Source of the DNA: Firmicutes bacterium UBA4845 | GTDB lineage: Bacteria; Bacillota; Clostridia; Tissierellales; Sedimentibacteraceae | DNA: 64,000 nucleotides | Direction: 5' to 3' | Assembly (NCBI GenBank): GCA_002399975.1 | Contig: DHER01000084.1 | Span: forward strand, 31,788-95,787 | Shown: positions 17,431-26,301 of the stretch, piece after piece | Layout: the number at the start of each line of letters is the position of its first letter | Numbering within the stretch: position 1 is the first letter of the stretch | Notes under the pieces: generated by a model | Told to the model about the DNA's origin: nothing | Database searches by the model: none | Seen by the model: the letters and a program-made list of their open reading frames with translations, nothing else | Position numbers and translations under genes: made by a program

Positions 17431-18204
17431 CTATACATTTGCTGCTGCTCCAACTTCTACCTGGTTGAAGGTAGTACCTGATTCAAGAACCAATGTGTTT
17501 ATGTATCCCAAGTTCCTCAGACGTTTTTGCAGCATGTATGCTCTTTTACCCTTATTACAAACTAATAACAGTTTATCGTTTTTATCAATTCCGGTCAATT
17601 CATCGTTTACATTTGAAGTATCTACATAAGGAGCTCCCTTAATATTTGGAGATAGAGAAGCATCTATAATCTTGTATTCCTCGACACCTTGAGCTTTTAA
17701 ATTTTCCGCTACTTCTATTCCGATAAATCCACCGCCTGCAACTATAGCACGTTTAATTTCACCTGCTTGAATTGCTTCACGTAATTTAACGGCATCTTCC
17801 GGAGTTTTTATGAAAAATACTCTCGGTAGTCCGATGCCCTCGATAGGAGGTTTAATAGGATCTGCACCTGTGGCAATGACTAATTTATCATAAGAATAGC
17901 TGAAAGTTTCGTTCGTTCTTAAATCTAATGCCTCCACAGTTTTTTCTTTTGGATTAACCTTAGTTACTTCAACTTCTGTTAAGACTTCTACACCTGTTAG
18001 TTTGGAAAAGTTTTCAGGCGTATTAACGATTAAGTTCTCTTTTTTTTCAATTACATTTCCTATGTAGTAGGGCAGCCCACATCCTGCAAAGGAAATGTCT
18101 TTGCCTTTAGTTAATATTTTTACTTTGTGATCATAATTATCACGTTTTAACTTTGCAGCTACTTTAGTACCGGCTGCTACACCTCCTACAACAAGAATAT
18201 TCAT
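17431..18204 (-). CDS. CoA-disulfide reductase/rhodanese fusion with large internal deletion
   Basis: Residues 1-172 are the FAD domain of a CoA-disulfide-reductase-type flavoprotein (GGVAAGTKVAAKL, active-site Cys42 in FAGCGLPYY, VIATGAD, and the start of the NADH motif GGGFIGIEVAENL). At about residue 174 the sequence jumps straight into a rhodanese domain (IIDASLSPNIKGAPYVD, Cys216 in LLLVCNKGKRA). The remaining NADH half and the dimerisation domain, normally some 250-300 residues, are absent, without loss of frame. Full relatives are over 550 residues; this has 257. Both redox cysteines remain. Whether it functions is unknown. Confidence 0.85.
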   Translation of the reverse strand: MNILVVGGVAAGTKVAAKLKRDNYDHKVKILTKGKDISFAGCGLPYYIGNVIEKKENLIVNTPENFSKLTGVEVLTEVEVTKVNPKEKTVEALDLRTNETFSYSYDKLVIATGADPIKPPIEGIGLPRVFFIKTPEDAVKLREAIQAGEIKRAIVAGGGFIGIEVAENLKAQGVEEYKIIDASLSPNIKGAPYVDTSNVNDELTGIDKNDKLLLVCNKGKRAYMLQKRLRNLGYINTLVLESGTTFNQVEVGAAANV

Positions 18205-18297
18205 AACATCACTCTCCTCGTATAATATAAATGTACCTTGATAACTTAATAAATTTGCATCTATAATTATAATATCACTTGTTTATCAAAAGGTAAA

Positions 18298-18315
18298 ATG
18301 ATAAAATATTATCAT
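18298..18315. promoter_or_regulatory. Candidate LysR operator
   Basis: ATGATA and TATCAT form an inverted repeat with a 6-bp AT centre, in the 170-bp divergent gap between the flavoprotein operon and the LysR gene. LysR regulators typically bind such dyads near their own promoter. No clear consensus promoter is visible in this AT-rich gap. Confidence 0.45.
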
Positions 18316-18374
18316 AGTCATAGGTAAAAACTATCAATAATTTGAAAATTTGTTTGAGATTAGGGGGAATAGTT

Positions 18375-19295
18375 TTGACGATCAGGCATTTAAATATTTT
18401 TATAGAAGTAGTAAAGAGTGGAAACATGAGCAGGGCTGCGAATAAACTTTATATTTCTCAACCTACTGTAAGCCAGGCAATAAAAGAACTGGAAGAACAT
18501 TATGGGATTTTATTGTTTGAACGATTCAATAAAAGATTGTACATAACAGATGCAGGTAAGGAATTATTTTTTTATGCCAAAGATGTGGTTAATCAATTTA
18601 ATTGCTTAGAAGAAAAGATGATCAATATTAATAAAATTGAAAAAATTAAAATTGGGGCAACAATTTCAGTAGGAGATTGTATTCTAAGTGATATAATAAA
18701 CAGGTTCAGAGAAGAAAACCCTAAGATGGAAATATACTCGTATGTTAGTAATACCGAAAATATAGAGAAAAGGTTGTTAAATAATCAATTGGATATTGGT
18801 ATTGTAGAAGGCAAAATTAAAAGTGAAGATTTAATTGTCAACCCCGAATTAAGTGATTATTTGGTTTTAATATGCAGTAACAAACACACTTTTGCTCAAA
18901 AAAAGACAGTTAAGCTAAAAGAGCTTTGCAATGAGAATTTTGCAATGAGGGAGGAAGGCAGTGGAACCAGGGAGTTGTTTGAAGAATATATGTTAAAAAA
19001 CGGGGTGTCTATAAGAACGGTTTTTGAAGGGAACAGCCCAGAGGCCATTAAGAGAGAAGTTGTAAAGAACAATTGCCTGGCAGTTATTTCAATATGTTTA
19101 GTAGAAAAAGAAGTAAAGGATTCAACTATACATGTTATTGAAAACTCCGAAAAAGTCTGGTATAGACATTTCAGCATAGTTTATCATAAAGATAAATTAC
19201 TGACAAATGGCATGAAGAGTTTGATGAATATAACAAAAAATTATGAATATATACCCGATAATATGTTATATGAACCGGGCATTTTAGTAAAGTGA
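18375..19295 (+). CDS. LysR family transcriptional regulator
   Basis: N-terminal winged helix-turn-helix (HLNIFIEVVKSGNMSRAANKLYISQPTVSQAIKELE) and a C-terminal periplasmic-binding-like effector domain (IGATISVGDCILSDII to CLAVISICLVEKEV). I start at TTG 18375 because AGGGGGA lies 6-7 nt upstream; a TTG at 18342 is in frame but has no such site. Divergent from the flavoprotein/sulfite-reductase-like operon, which it most likely controls. Resembles CysL/CysB-type regulators in layout, but the effector is unknown. Confidence 0.9.
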   Translation: MTIRHLNIFIEVVKSGNMSRAANKLYISQPTVSQAIKELEEHYGILLFERFNKRLYITDAGKELFFYAKDVVNQFNCLEEKMININKIEKIKIGATISVGDCILSDIINRFREENPKMEIYSYVSNTENIEKRLLNNQLDIGIVEGKIKSEDLIVNPELSDYLVLICSNKHTFAQKKTVKLKELCNENFAMREEGSGTRELFEEYMLKNGVSIRTVFEGNSPEAIKREVVKNNCLAVISICLVEKEVKDSTIHVIENSEKVWYRHFSIVYHKDKLLTNGMKSLMNITKNYEYIPDNMLYEPGILVK

Positions 19296-19449
19296 CATTT
19301 TAAAATCAAAATCAATAGGTATTATCTATAATAACTATAGTGTTTTATTAATTTTAAATATTGGATCCACATGTTATTATTAATATGTTTATGTTTAAGA
19401 ATTAATAAGTATTAAGATATTGTAATAAAAATGGAGAAGAGACAGGCGT

Positions 19450-20403
19450 ATGTTAAATAAAAGTAAATATATAATTTTTTTATTGATGCTATTATTGGTT
19501 ACTTCAGGATGCAGCAAGGCAACGGTCAATTTGGAACAACAAAATTATAATAACAATTTTTATACTTTTACGGATTCTTTGGGGGAAAAAGTCATTTTAG
19601 AGAAAAAACCTGAAAGAGTAGTGTCTTTAGAAGGGTCTTATGCAGAAGCATGGGTTTTAGCAGGAGGAGAATTAGCAGGAGTAACCGACGACGTAGAGAC
19701 AGAAAATCGTATGAAAATAACAGATGATGTAAAAATTGTAGGAACTATAAAGGAACCTAATATTGAGGAAATTTTATCACTTAATCCTGATTTTGTATTA
19801 CTGACTTCTGACATTAAAAGTCAGCTGAAACTTTCAGAAACTCTTGAGAAAGCAAATATACCTCACGCTTATTTTAAGGTGGACAAGTTTGAAGATTATT
19901 TAAATATGTTAGATATTTATACTGATATTATAGTGAGAAAGGATCTTTATGAAAAAAATGGTTTAATAGTTCAAAAAGAAATCGAAGATATATTGTCCAA
20001 GGTTGATAATGAAACGAAACCTGCAGTTTTGTTTGTTCGAGCTTTTTCAAGTGGTGCAAAAGCAAAGAAAAACGACAATATGACAGGTTCAATGTTGGAA
20101 GATTTAGGTACTGTTAATATTGCGTCTAAGCATCCGTCATTGTTAGAGGAACTTAGTATTGAGGAAATTATAGAAGAAGATCCGGATTTTATATTTGTAA
20201 CAGCTATGGGCGATGAGCAAAAAGCTTTTGACGCATTAAAAAACGGAATAGAAAAAAATCCGGCTTGGAACAATTTAACTGCTGTGAAAAACGGTAGGTA
20301 TATTTTATTGCCAAAAAAATTATTCCACTATAAACCAAATGCAAAATGGGGTGAAAGTTATAGATATCTGGCAGAAATTATCTATCCGGAAATATTTAAA
20401 TAA
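19450..20403 (+). CDS. ABC importer substrate-binding lipoprotein, FecB/BtuF type
   Basis: 317 residues: signal peptide with lipobox VTSGC (Cys21), then the helical-backbone binding fold of metal-chelate receptors (TDSLGEKVILEKKPERVVSLEGSYAEAW, NIEEILSLNPDFVLLTS, LSIEEIIEEDPDFIFVTAMG). It delivers ferric siderophore, haem or cobalamin to the permease encoded next; the ligand is not determinable here. First gene of a binding protein-permease-ATPase operon with no obvious riboswitch in the 19296-19449 gap. Confidence 0.88.
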   Translation: MLNKSKYIIFLLMLLLVTSGCSKATVNLEQQNYNNNFYTFTDSLGEKVILEKKPERVVSLEGSYAEAWVLAGGELAGVTDDVETENRMKITDDVKIVGTIKEPNIEEILSLNPDFVLLTSDIKSQLKLSETLEKANIPHAYFKVDKFEDYLNMLDIYTDIIVRKDLYEKNGLIVQKEIEDILSKVDNETKPAVLFVRAFSSGAKAKKNDNMTGSMLEDLGTVNIASKHPSLLEELSIEEIIEEDPDFIFVTAMGDEQKAFDALKNGIEKNPAWNNLTAVKNGRYILLPKKLFHYKPNAKWGESYRYLAEIIYPEIFK

Positions 20404-21403
20404 AAATACTAAGAGGTATGACCTATTTGTTATGGTGTTTCTCTTTATTTTATTGGTAATACTTATATGCACTAGTATAAGTGTAGGTTCATCAAATATA
20501 GGAATACCCGAAATAATAAAATGCTTATCAGGTAATGGTGAATTGACGGCTGAGTTTCAAATTATTAACTATGTAAGAATACCAAGAACTGTGGCGGCAA
20601 TTATAGCCGGATGTGGATTAACTGTAGCCGGTCTAATATTACAATCTCTATTGAACAATGCTCTAGCGAGTCCAGGTATCATAGGAGTAAATACAGGAGC
20701 CGGCTTATTTACCGCATTATCTACGGTATTTTTTTCATCTAATATTAATTTGATGCCCATAGCTGCTTTTTTGGGAGCATTTTCTGTTACACTTTTAGTA
20801 TATTTCATAGCAAGGAAAGCTGGATTATCCAGGATGACTATTGTATTAGCCGGTACTGCAGTATCTAGTTTAATGAGTGCTATGACTGACACAATCCTTA
20901 TTCTTTATCCGGATACGGTTATAGACAGGACATCATTTTTAATAGGAGGATTGTCAGGTGTAACCATGGATAGGATAATGGTTCCGGGGATTATTGTATT
21001 TGTTTCACTTATAGCAGCACATACATTCAGCTATGACTTAAATGTTTTGTCTTTGGGAGATGAAACAGGTAAATCTCTTGGATTAAATGTAAGTACAAGC
21101 AGATTTTTGTTTATAATATTATCTTCGTTATTATCAGGCAGTGTGGTGAGTTTTGCAGGACTTTTAGGATTTATAGGCCTTGTAGTTCCTCATATATCCA
21201 GGATTTTGGTCGGCTATGACAATAGGCTTTTGATTCCGGTATGTGCTTTGTTGGGCAGCTCATTTGCATTATTTTGTGATATATTAGCCCGTACATTGTT
21301 TTCACCTTATGAAGTTCCTGTTGGGATTATTATGTCATTTTTAGGAAGTCCGTTTTTCATATATCTATTGCTGAAACAAAGGAGGAGGCTTACCGATGAT
21401 TAG
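20339..21403 (+). CDS. FecCD/BtuC family ABC transporter permease
   Basis: About 354 residues with 9-10 hydrophobic segments and FecCD signatures (RIPRTVAAIIAGCGLTVAGLILQ, NNALASPGIIGVNTGAGL, GLLGFIGLVVPHISRILVG, DILARTLFSPYEVPVGI). The ORF overlaps the end of the binding-protein gene by 65 bp if the ATG at 20339 is used. That start has no good binding site, and an ATG at 20432 has AAGAGGT but too far away, so the true start is uncertain. Last codons overlap the ATPase gene. Confidence 0.87.
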   Translation: MQNGVKVIDIWQKLSIRKYLNKNTKRYDLFVMVFLFILLVILICTSISVGSSNIGIPEIIKCLSGNGELTAEFQIINYVRIPRTVAAIIAGCGLTVAGLILQSLLNNALASPGIIGVNTGAGLFTALSTVFFSSNINLMPIAAFLGAFSVTLLVYFIARKAGLSRMTIVLAGTAVSSLMSAMTDTILILYPDTVIDRTSFLIGGLSGVTMDRIMVPGIIVFVSLIAAHTFSYDLNVLSLGDETGKSLGLNVSTSRFLFIILSSLLSGSVVSFAGLLGFIGLVVPHISRILVGYDNRLLIPVCALLGSSFALFCDILARTLFSPYEVPVGIIMSFLGSPFFIYLLLKQRRRLTDD

Positions 21404-22157
21404 GCTGGATAGTGTATCATCCGGATATGGTGGGGTAAAGATACTAAAAAATATAAGTTTATCCTTTGAAAGCGGCAGCATAATAAGTATTATAGGTAAA
21501 AATGGATGTGGAAAAACCACTCTTTTAAAGACAGCATCAAAACTCATTGAACCATATTCCGGAGATATTTTATTAAACGGAAAGAGCATTTTTAATATGT
21601 CCGGCAAAGAAACTGCCAGGCAAATTTCCTATTTGCCACAAAGCAGAGATATTCCTAACATAAAAGTTTATGATTTAGTTATGCATGGCAGATTCCCTTA
21701 TTTAGGGTTTCCTCGGATACCTGCAAAACATGACAAAATAATAGTAAAAGAAGCATTAGGCAGATTGGGACTTATAAATTATAAAGATAAGAACATTATG
21801 GAGCTTTCAGGAGGGGAGAGGCAGAAAGTATACATGGCAATGGTATTGGCTCAAGATACGGATGTAGTTTTCTTAGATGAACCGACAACATATCTGGATA
21901 TAAATCATCAGCTGGAAATATTAGAAATTGTAAAATACCTGAAAAAAATAGGAAAGGCGATTATTATGGTAATTCATGATTTAAATATTGCCCTTACTTA
22001 TTCCGATAAAGTTTGCCTGATGGATAAAGGCGAAATAGTAATATATGACAGTCCTCAAGATGTATATGAAAGCAGGGAAATAGAAAGGGTATTTGACGTA
22101 CGGTGCCAGGAAGCTTATATAGGCAGGGGGCAAAAACAATATGTATTTTCAATTTAG
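21396..22157 (+). CDS. FecE/BtuD-type ABC transporter ATP-binding protein
   Basis: 253 residues with Walker A IGKNGCGKTTLLK, signature LSGGERQKVYMAMVLAQ, Walker B VVFLDEPTTYLDI and the switch histidine in VIHDLNIAL. Start overlaps the permease stop by 8 nt and follows GGAGG, typical of translational coupling. Powers the importer formed with the two upstream genes. Confidence 0.93.
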   Translation: MIRLDSVSSGYGGVKILKNISLSFESGSIISIIGKNGCGKTTLLKTASKLIEPYSGDILLNGKSIFNMSGKETARQISYLPQSRDIPNIKVYDLVMHGRFPYLGFPRIPAKHDKIIVKEALGRLGLINYKDKNIMELSGGERQKVYMAMVLAQDTDVVFLDEPTTYLDINHQLEILEIVKYLKKIGKAIIMVIHDLNIALTYSDKVCLMDKGEIVIYDSPQDVYESREIERVFDVRCQEAYIGRGQKQYVFSI

Positions 22158-22199
22158 GTTATTTCAGGTTATTTATCTCTTGCAAAATTCAAATAAACA

Positions 22200-22233
22200 A
22201 AAGAGTTTGTGTATTATAAGTCACAAACTCTTT
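22200..22233. terminator. Bidirectional terminator between the importer operon and ychF
   Basis: AAAGAGTTTGTG and CACAAACTCTTT make a perfect 12-bp stem with a 10-nt loop between two convergent genes. A T-rich flank is present for the - strand (CTTTTGTTT). Confidence 0.8.
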
Positions 22234-22242
22234 GTAAACTTT

Positions 22243-23334
22243 CTATACGTTGAATCTGAAAAATACAATATCTCCGTCTTCCATGACATAGTCTTTCCCT
22301 TCAAGTCGCATCAGCCCGTTTTCTTTTGCCCTCAGCATTGAACCGTATTTTTCCACATCTTTATAGGATGTTACCTCAGCTCTTATAAAGCCCTTTTCCA
22401 TGTCCGAATGGATTTTACCTGCTGCCTGAGGAGCCTTTGTTTCTTTTACAATTGTCCATGCTTTTGATTCCATCGGACCTGTGGTGAAGAAACTTATAAG
22501 CCCCAGAAGGCTGTAGCTGGCTTTTATAAGTTTGTCCAGCCCTGATTCCTCCAAACCCATCTCCTTAAGGAACTCTTTTTTTTCATTGTCTTCAAATGTG
22601 GAAATTTCTTCTTCGATTTTTCCGCAAATTGTAATAACCTCCGAGTTGTCCTGAGATGCATGGTTTATTACTTCGCTTACATATTTGTTGGAGGATGGAT
22701 CCGTCAAGTAATCTTCGTCTACGTTTGCCACATACAATACGGGCTTTGAAGTAATTAAGTTAAAAGTTTTGACGATGTTTTGTTCTTCGTCGGTGTAGTC
22801 CAGGTATCTTGCCTGTTTACCGTCTTCCAATGCACTTACAATTTTTTGTACCAATTCGAATTCCAGCTTTAAGGATTTATCATTTTTAACCATTTTTGAA
22901 AGTTTGTCCAATCTTTTGCTCATTACCTCCAAATCGGCCAAAACAAGTTCAAACTCAATTGTTTCGATGTCTCTTTCAGGATCAATTGTATTTTCTACGT
23001 GTATTACATTATCATCATCAAAGCATCTGACTACATGAATTACTGCTTCAACTTCTCTTATGTGGGAGAGAAATTTATTTCCAAGTCCTTCTCCTTTACT
23101 GGCGCCTTTTACTAAACCAGCTATATCAAAAAATTCTATTACTGCAGGGACTGTTTTTCCCGAATTGCTCATTTTAGTCAGAAAATCTAATCTCTTGTCA
23201 GGTACTTCCACAACACCTACATTCGGTTCGATGGTACAAAAAGGATAATTTGCGGATTCTGCGCCTGCTGAAGTTATTGCGTTAAATAATGTGCTTTTAC
23301 CTACATTTGGAAGCCCTACTATTCCAAGTTTCAT
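22243..23334 (-). CDS. ychF: Redox-regulated ATPase YchF (Obg family)
   Basis: P-loop NTPase of the OLA1/YchF group, which binds ATP rather than GTP and associates with ribosomes. 363 residues: G1 GLPNVGKSTLFNAITSAGAESANYPFCTIEPNVG, DIAGLVKGASKGEGLGNKFL, and a C-terminal TGS domain (FFTTGPMESKAWTIVKETKAPQAAG, MEDGDIVFFRFNV). Single-gene unit. Confidence 0.96.
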   Translation of the reverse strand: MKLGIVGLPNVGKSTLFNAITSAGAESANYPFCTIEPNVGVVEVPDKRLDFLTKMSNSGKTVPAVIEFFDIAGLVKGASKGEGLGNKFLSHIREVEAVIHVVRCFDDDNVIHVENTIDPERDIETIEFELVLADLEVMSKRLDKLSKMVKNDKSLKLEFELVQKIVSALEDGKQARYLDYTDEEQNIVKTFNLITSKPVLYVANVDEDYLTDPSSNKYVSEVINHASQDNSEVITICGKIEEEISTFEDNEKKEFLKEMGLEESGLDKLIKASYSLLGLISFFTTGPMESKAWTIVKETKAPQAAGKIHSDMEKGFIRAEVTSYKDVEKYGSMLRAKENGLMRLEGKDYVMEDGDIVFFRFNV

Positions 23335-23660
23335 ATTAACGATACCGTCCTTTCGTTTTTCGCATATGTTATTGTCAAATTATTATATAACATAAAAAAC
23401 CAAACTTCAATACTGTGGAAGTATATAAATTTATTGTACGTTAAGGATGAAAGGATAAAAAATTAATAAATTTTTATAAGCAATATTATTTTCATAATAG
23501 TATTTTTACATGAATTCTCATAGAATTTCATATTAATTCTTATAATTCTAAACTTATGTGTTCTATAACTTGTTCAAATTTTTTAATATTGAAATGAATA
23601 TATTAAAATACGTTGAATAATATGGATATATAATACAAATTATAGGGGGAAGAAATTAAT
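23335..23660. other. AT-rich intergenic region without a recognised element
   Basis: About 325 bp between divergent genes, over 75 percent A+T by eye. It must carry the promoters of ychF and the SSB-like gene. I see loose GAATT-containing repeats around 23511-23550 but no clear consensus promoter, RNA or ORF. Confidence 0.5.
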
Positions 23661-24359
23661 ATGAACGATAAACAGATGCAGTCAAATTATGTAAAGATAG
23701 TCGGCCAAATAAACAGTAAATTGGAATTCAGCCATGAGGTTTTTGGGGAGAAATTTTACGAATTTATTTTGGAGGTACCAAGATTAAGTGAAGCCAGGGA
23801 TTTGCTGCCTGTTGTAATATCCGAAAGGTTAATAAACGATATTGATATGAGTATTGGGAGTTATATTGTTATCGAAGGACAGTTCAGATCTTATAATAGA
23901 TATGAGGATGATAGCAATAAATTGATTCTTAGAGTATTTGTAAGAGATATAATGTTGCCTGATTGCGATGATGAGTTGGAAGAATTTAAGAGGCATCCAA
24001 ATGAAGTTTTTCTTAATGGATATTTGTGCAAGGAAACAAAATTTAGGACTACACCTTTTGGAAGAGAGATTACAGATATGCTCATTGCTGTTAACAGGTC
24101 ATACAATAAATCCGATTACATACCCTGCATTGCATGGGGGAGGAATGCAAGGTACTGTGAAAAGCTAGATGTGGGAGATCATATAAAGATTTGGGGCAGG
24201 ATTCAAAGCAGAAAATATCAGAAAAAAAAAGAAAATGAAGAGTATGTAACAAAGACGGCATACGAGGTGTCAATTACAAAATTAGAACATCTTAAAGATG
24301 AAAACAATAGAAAAAAAGAAAATGAAGATGAGGAAGAAGATGATTCCGAACAATATTAA
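23661..24359 (+). CDS. Single-stranded DNA-binding protein-like, two OB folds
   Basis: 232 residues. Residues ~8-100 and ~112-215 each look like an OB fold (KIVGQINSKLEFSHEVFGEKFYEFILEVPR; VFLNGYLCKETKFRTTPFGREITDMLIAVNR, YIPCIAWGRNARYCEKLDVGDHIKIWGRIQSR). The second matches SSB family patterns well. The C-terminus is acidic (ENEDEEEDDSEQY), as in SSB tails that recruit partners, though without the DDIPF end. Longer than the ~150-residue housekeeping SSB, so probably a specialised paralogue. AGGGGGAAG precedes the start. Confidence 0.78.
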   Translation: MNDKQMQSNYVKIVGQINSKLEFSHEVFGEKFYEFILEVPRLSEARDLLPVVISERLINDIDMSIGSYIVIEGQFRSYNRYEDDSNKLILRVFVRDIMLPDCDDELEEFKRHPNEVFLNGYLCKETKFRTTPFGREITDMLIAVNRSYNKSDYIPCIAWGRNARYCEKLDVGDHIKIWGRIQSRKYQKKKENEEYVTKTAYEVSITKLEHLKDENNRKKENEDEEEDDSEQY

Positions 24360-24442
24360 ATAGTTTAGGAAATAAACATTTTGCCCTCTCATACACGGCT
24401 TGGGAAAATATACAGTTTCGCATAGATTATATATTTTTTTGT

Positions 24443-24677
24443 TTGATAATTTGGATAAGCTGCTTATTGCAAACATTTAAAAATATTATTTCAGCAGATA
24501 CTGTGTTAATCAAAATGGGGGTAATATTTTTGGGTTCGTACCTTTTAGTGAATTGGTTAGTGCCGTCTACCCGTTCTTGGTTTAATCATTATGGCATGCG
24601 TGGCGTATCATACCGTCATCAAAAGAGATAAACCTGTTTCAGAAGATAGCCAAGAAGCTGAATTAGATATTGCTTAA
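24443..24677 (+). pseudogene. Frameshifted remnant of a membrane protein C-terminus
   Basis: One frame reads a membrane-like segment (LIKMGVIFLGSYLLVNWLVP) ending in YRHQKR-stop; shifting by one frame near 24591 continues as ACVAYHTVIKRDKPVSEDSQ to a TAA at 24675. Together these look like the last helix and charged tail of a transporter whose body has been lost. I cannot name the family. The flanking 24360-24442 and 24678-24720 contain nothing else recognisable. Confidence 0.35.
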
Positions 24678-24720
24678 AACTAAAGAATTTCATTATTTAT
24701 AAATATGGGGGGAAAACAAT

Positions 24721-26073
24721 ATGGTAAAAAAGTATGATAAAAATTTGGAAATTATAGAAAGAGATGAAAAAGTTTTTTCAAATTTCTCAAGGCTTTCCTA
24801 TTTTCCGCTTACAATTAAAAAAGCACATGGCTCAATTATTGAAGATATGGACGGCAATGAGTATATTGATATGATTTCAGCAGCATCTACCCTGAATACA
24901 GGAAGCTGCCATCCGAAGATTGTACAGGCAATAAAAGATCAGGCGGATAAGTGCATAAGCTATACTGCTGCTTATACATACAGTGAACCGTTAGTTAAAT
25001 TGTCGGAAATGTTGTGTGAAATAACTCCGGGTAACTTTGAAAAAAGAGTGCTGTTTGGAGTTGCTGCTTCAGATTCAAACGATGCGGCAATAAAATTGGC
25101 CCGAGCCTATACCGGCAAAAAGAAAATGATATCGTTTATCGGCGCTTACCATGGATCAACTTATGGAGCAATTTCACTTTCGGCCATCAGTCTTAACATG
25201 AGAAGAAAGATTGGACCATTGTTGCCGGAAATAGAGCATATCAGATATCCTAATTGTTACAGATGCCAATTTAAATGCAATCCTGAAGACTGCAGTCTTG
25301 AATGTCTTGAGGATTTTAAAATAGCAATGCAGACATATATACCTCCTGATGAAATTGCGGCTGTAATTATGGAACCTATAGAGGGGGACGGAGGACTGAT
25401 AGTACCTCCCGTTAAATATATGAAAGCAATATATAATATTTGTAAGGATAATAATATTTTATTTATAAGTGAAGAAGTCCAACAAGGTCTTGGAAGGACG
25501 GGCAAATGGTTTGGAATTGAACATTTTGGCATAATCCCGGATTTAATTGTTATGGGCAAATCATTAGGTGCAGGGCTGCCTTTAAGTGCTGTCGTTGGTA
25601 AAAAGGAAATATTTGAAGCTCTGGGAGCACCCGCTCACTTATTCTCAATGACCGGAAATCAAACATGCTGCGCAGCAGCAATTGCGTCGATAAGTGTTAT
25701 CAAGAACGAAAAGTTATTGGATAAATCAAGAGATTTAGGAGCTTATGCAAAATCTAGATTTGAAGAAATGAAAAGTAGATATGATATAATTGGTGAGGTT
25801 AGAGGTCTTGGGTTATCTATAGGCGTTGATTTGGTAAAGGACAGAGAATCAAAAGCAGGAGATAAGAACGCAGCTGCAAAAATTTGCTGCAGGGCTTGGG
25901 AAAAAGGCGTATTATTAATTTACCTGGCTGACGGTGTTTTAAGGATTCAGCCTCCGTTGGTGATTACAAAAGAAGAATTAGATAAAGCAATTAATATAAT
26001 TGAAGAATCAATAGCAGATTACTTAAATGGAAATATACCGGATGAAATTTTGAAATTTGCAAAAGGCTGGTAG
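24721..26073 (+). CDS. Class III PLP-dependent aminotransferase (4-aminobutyrate/ornithine type or epimerase)
   Basis: 450 residues of fold-type I. Catalytic lysine lies in LIVMGKSLGAGLPLSAV, the phosphate region in FGVAASDSNDAAIKLARAYTG and GAYHGSTYGA. A cysteine-rich insert (YPNCYRCQFKCNPEDCSLEC) occurs as in a subgroup of this family. The usual D-E-V-Q that ties the PLP ring nitrogen reads EEVQ (SEEVQQGLGRTG), an Asp-to-Glu change worth noting. Substrate unknown: GABA, an omega-amino acid, or amino-acid epimerisation are all possible. It stands alone, after AATATGGGGGG. Confidence 0.85.
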   Translation: MVKKYDKNLEIIERDEKVFSNFSRLSYFPLTIKKAHGSIIEDMDGNEYIDMISAASTLNTGSCHPKIVQAIKDQADKCISYTAAYTYSEPLVKLSEMLCEITPGNFEKRVLFGVAASDSNDAAIKLARAYTGKKKMISFIGAYHGSTYGAISLSAISLNMRRKIGPLLPEIEHIRYPNCYRCQFKCNPEDCSLECLEDFKIAMQTYIPPDEIAAVIMEPIEGDGGLIVPPVKYMKAIYNICKDNNILFISEEVQQGLGRTGKWFGIEHFGIIPDLIVMGKSLGAGLPLSAVVGKKEIFEALGAPAHLFSMTGNQTCCAAAIASISVIKNEKLLDKSRDLGAYAKSRFEEMKSRYDIIGEVRGLGLSIGVDLVKDRESKAGDKNAAAKICCRAWEKGVLLIYLADGVLRIQPPLVITKEELDKAINIIEESIADYLNGNIPDEILKFAKGW

Positions 26074-26121
26074 TGACCAGTCTAACTTACTTTTTTAAAT
26101 TTTTATCTTGATGAAGGGTGT

Positions 26122-26160
26122 ACCTTAAAATATAGGCTGTACATTAGTTTATTTTAAGGT
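26122..26160 (+). terminator. Terminator after the aminotransferase gene
   Basis: ACCTTAAAATA and TATTTTAAGGT form a perfect 11-bp stem around a 17-nt loop, followed by TACTCCTTTT. Confidence 0.6.
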
Positions 26161-26301
26161 TACTCCTTTTAAAGCAAGCTTTGCAAATAAGTATTTCTTT
26201 CAAAAAAAGTCCTAAAACGAAGAAATAGTTAATAAAAATATATTTTTAATTTTAGATATATTGTGCTACAATTATAGCATTAAGAGTAAAGGAATGTGAA
26301 A

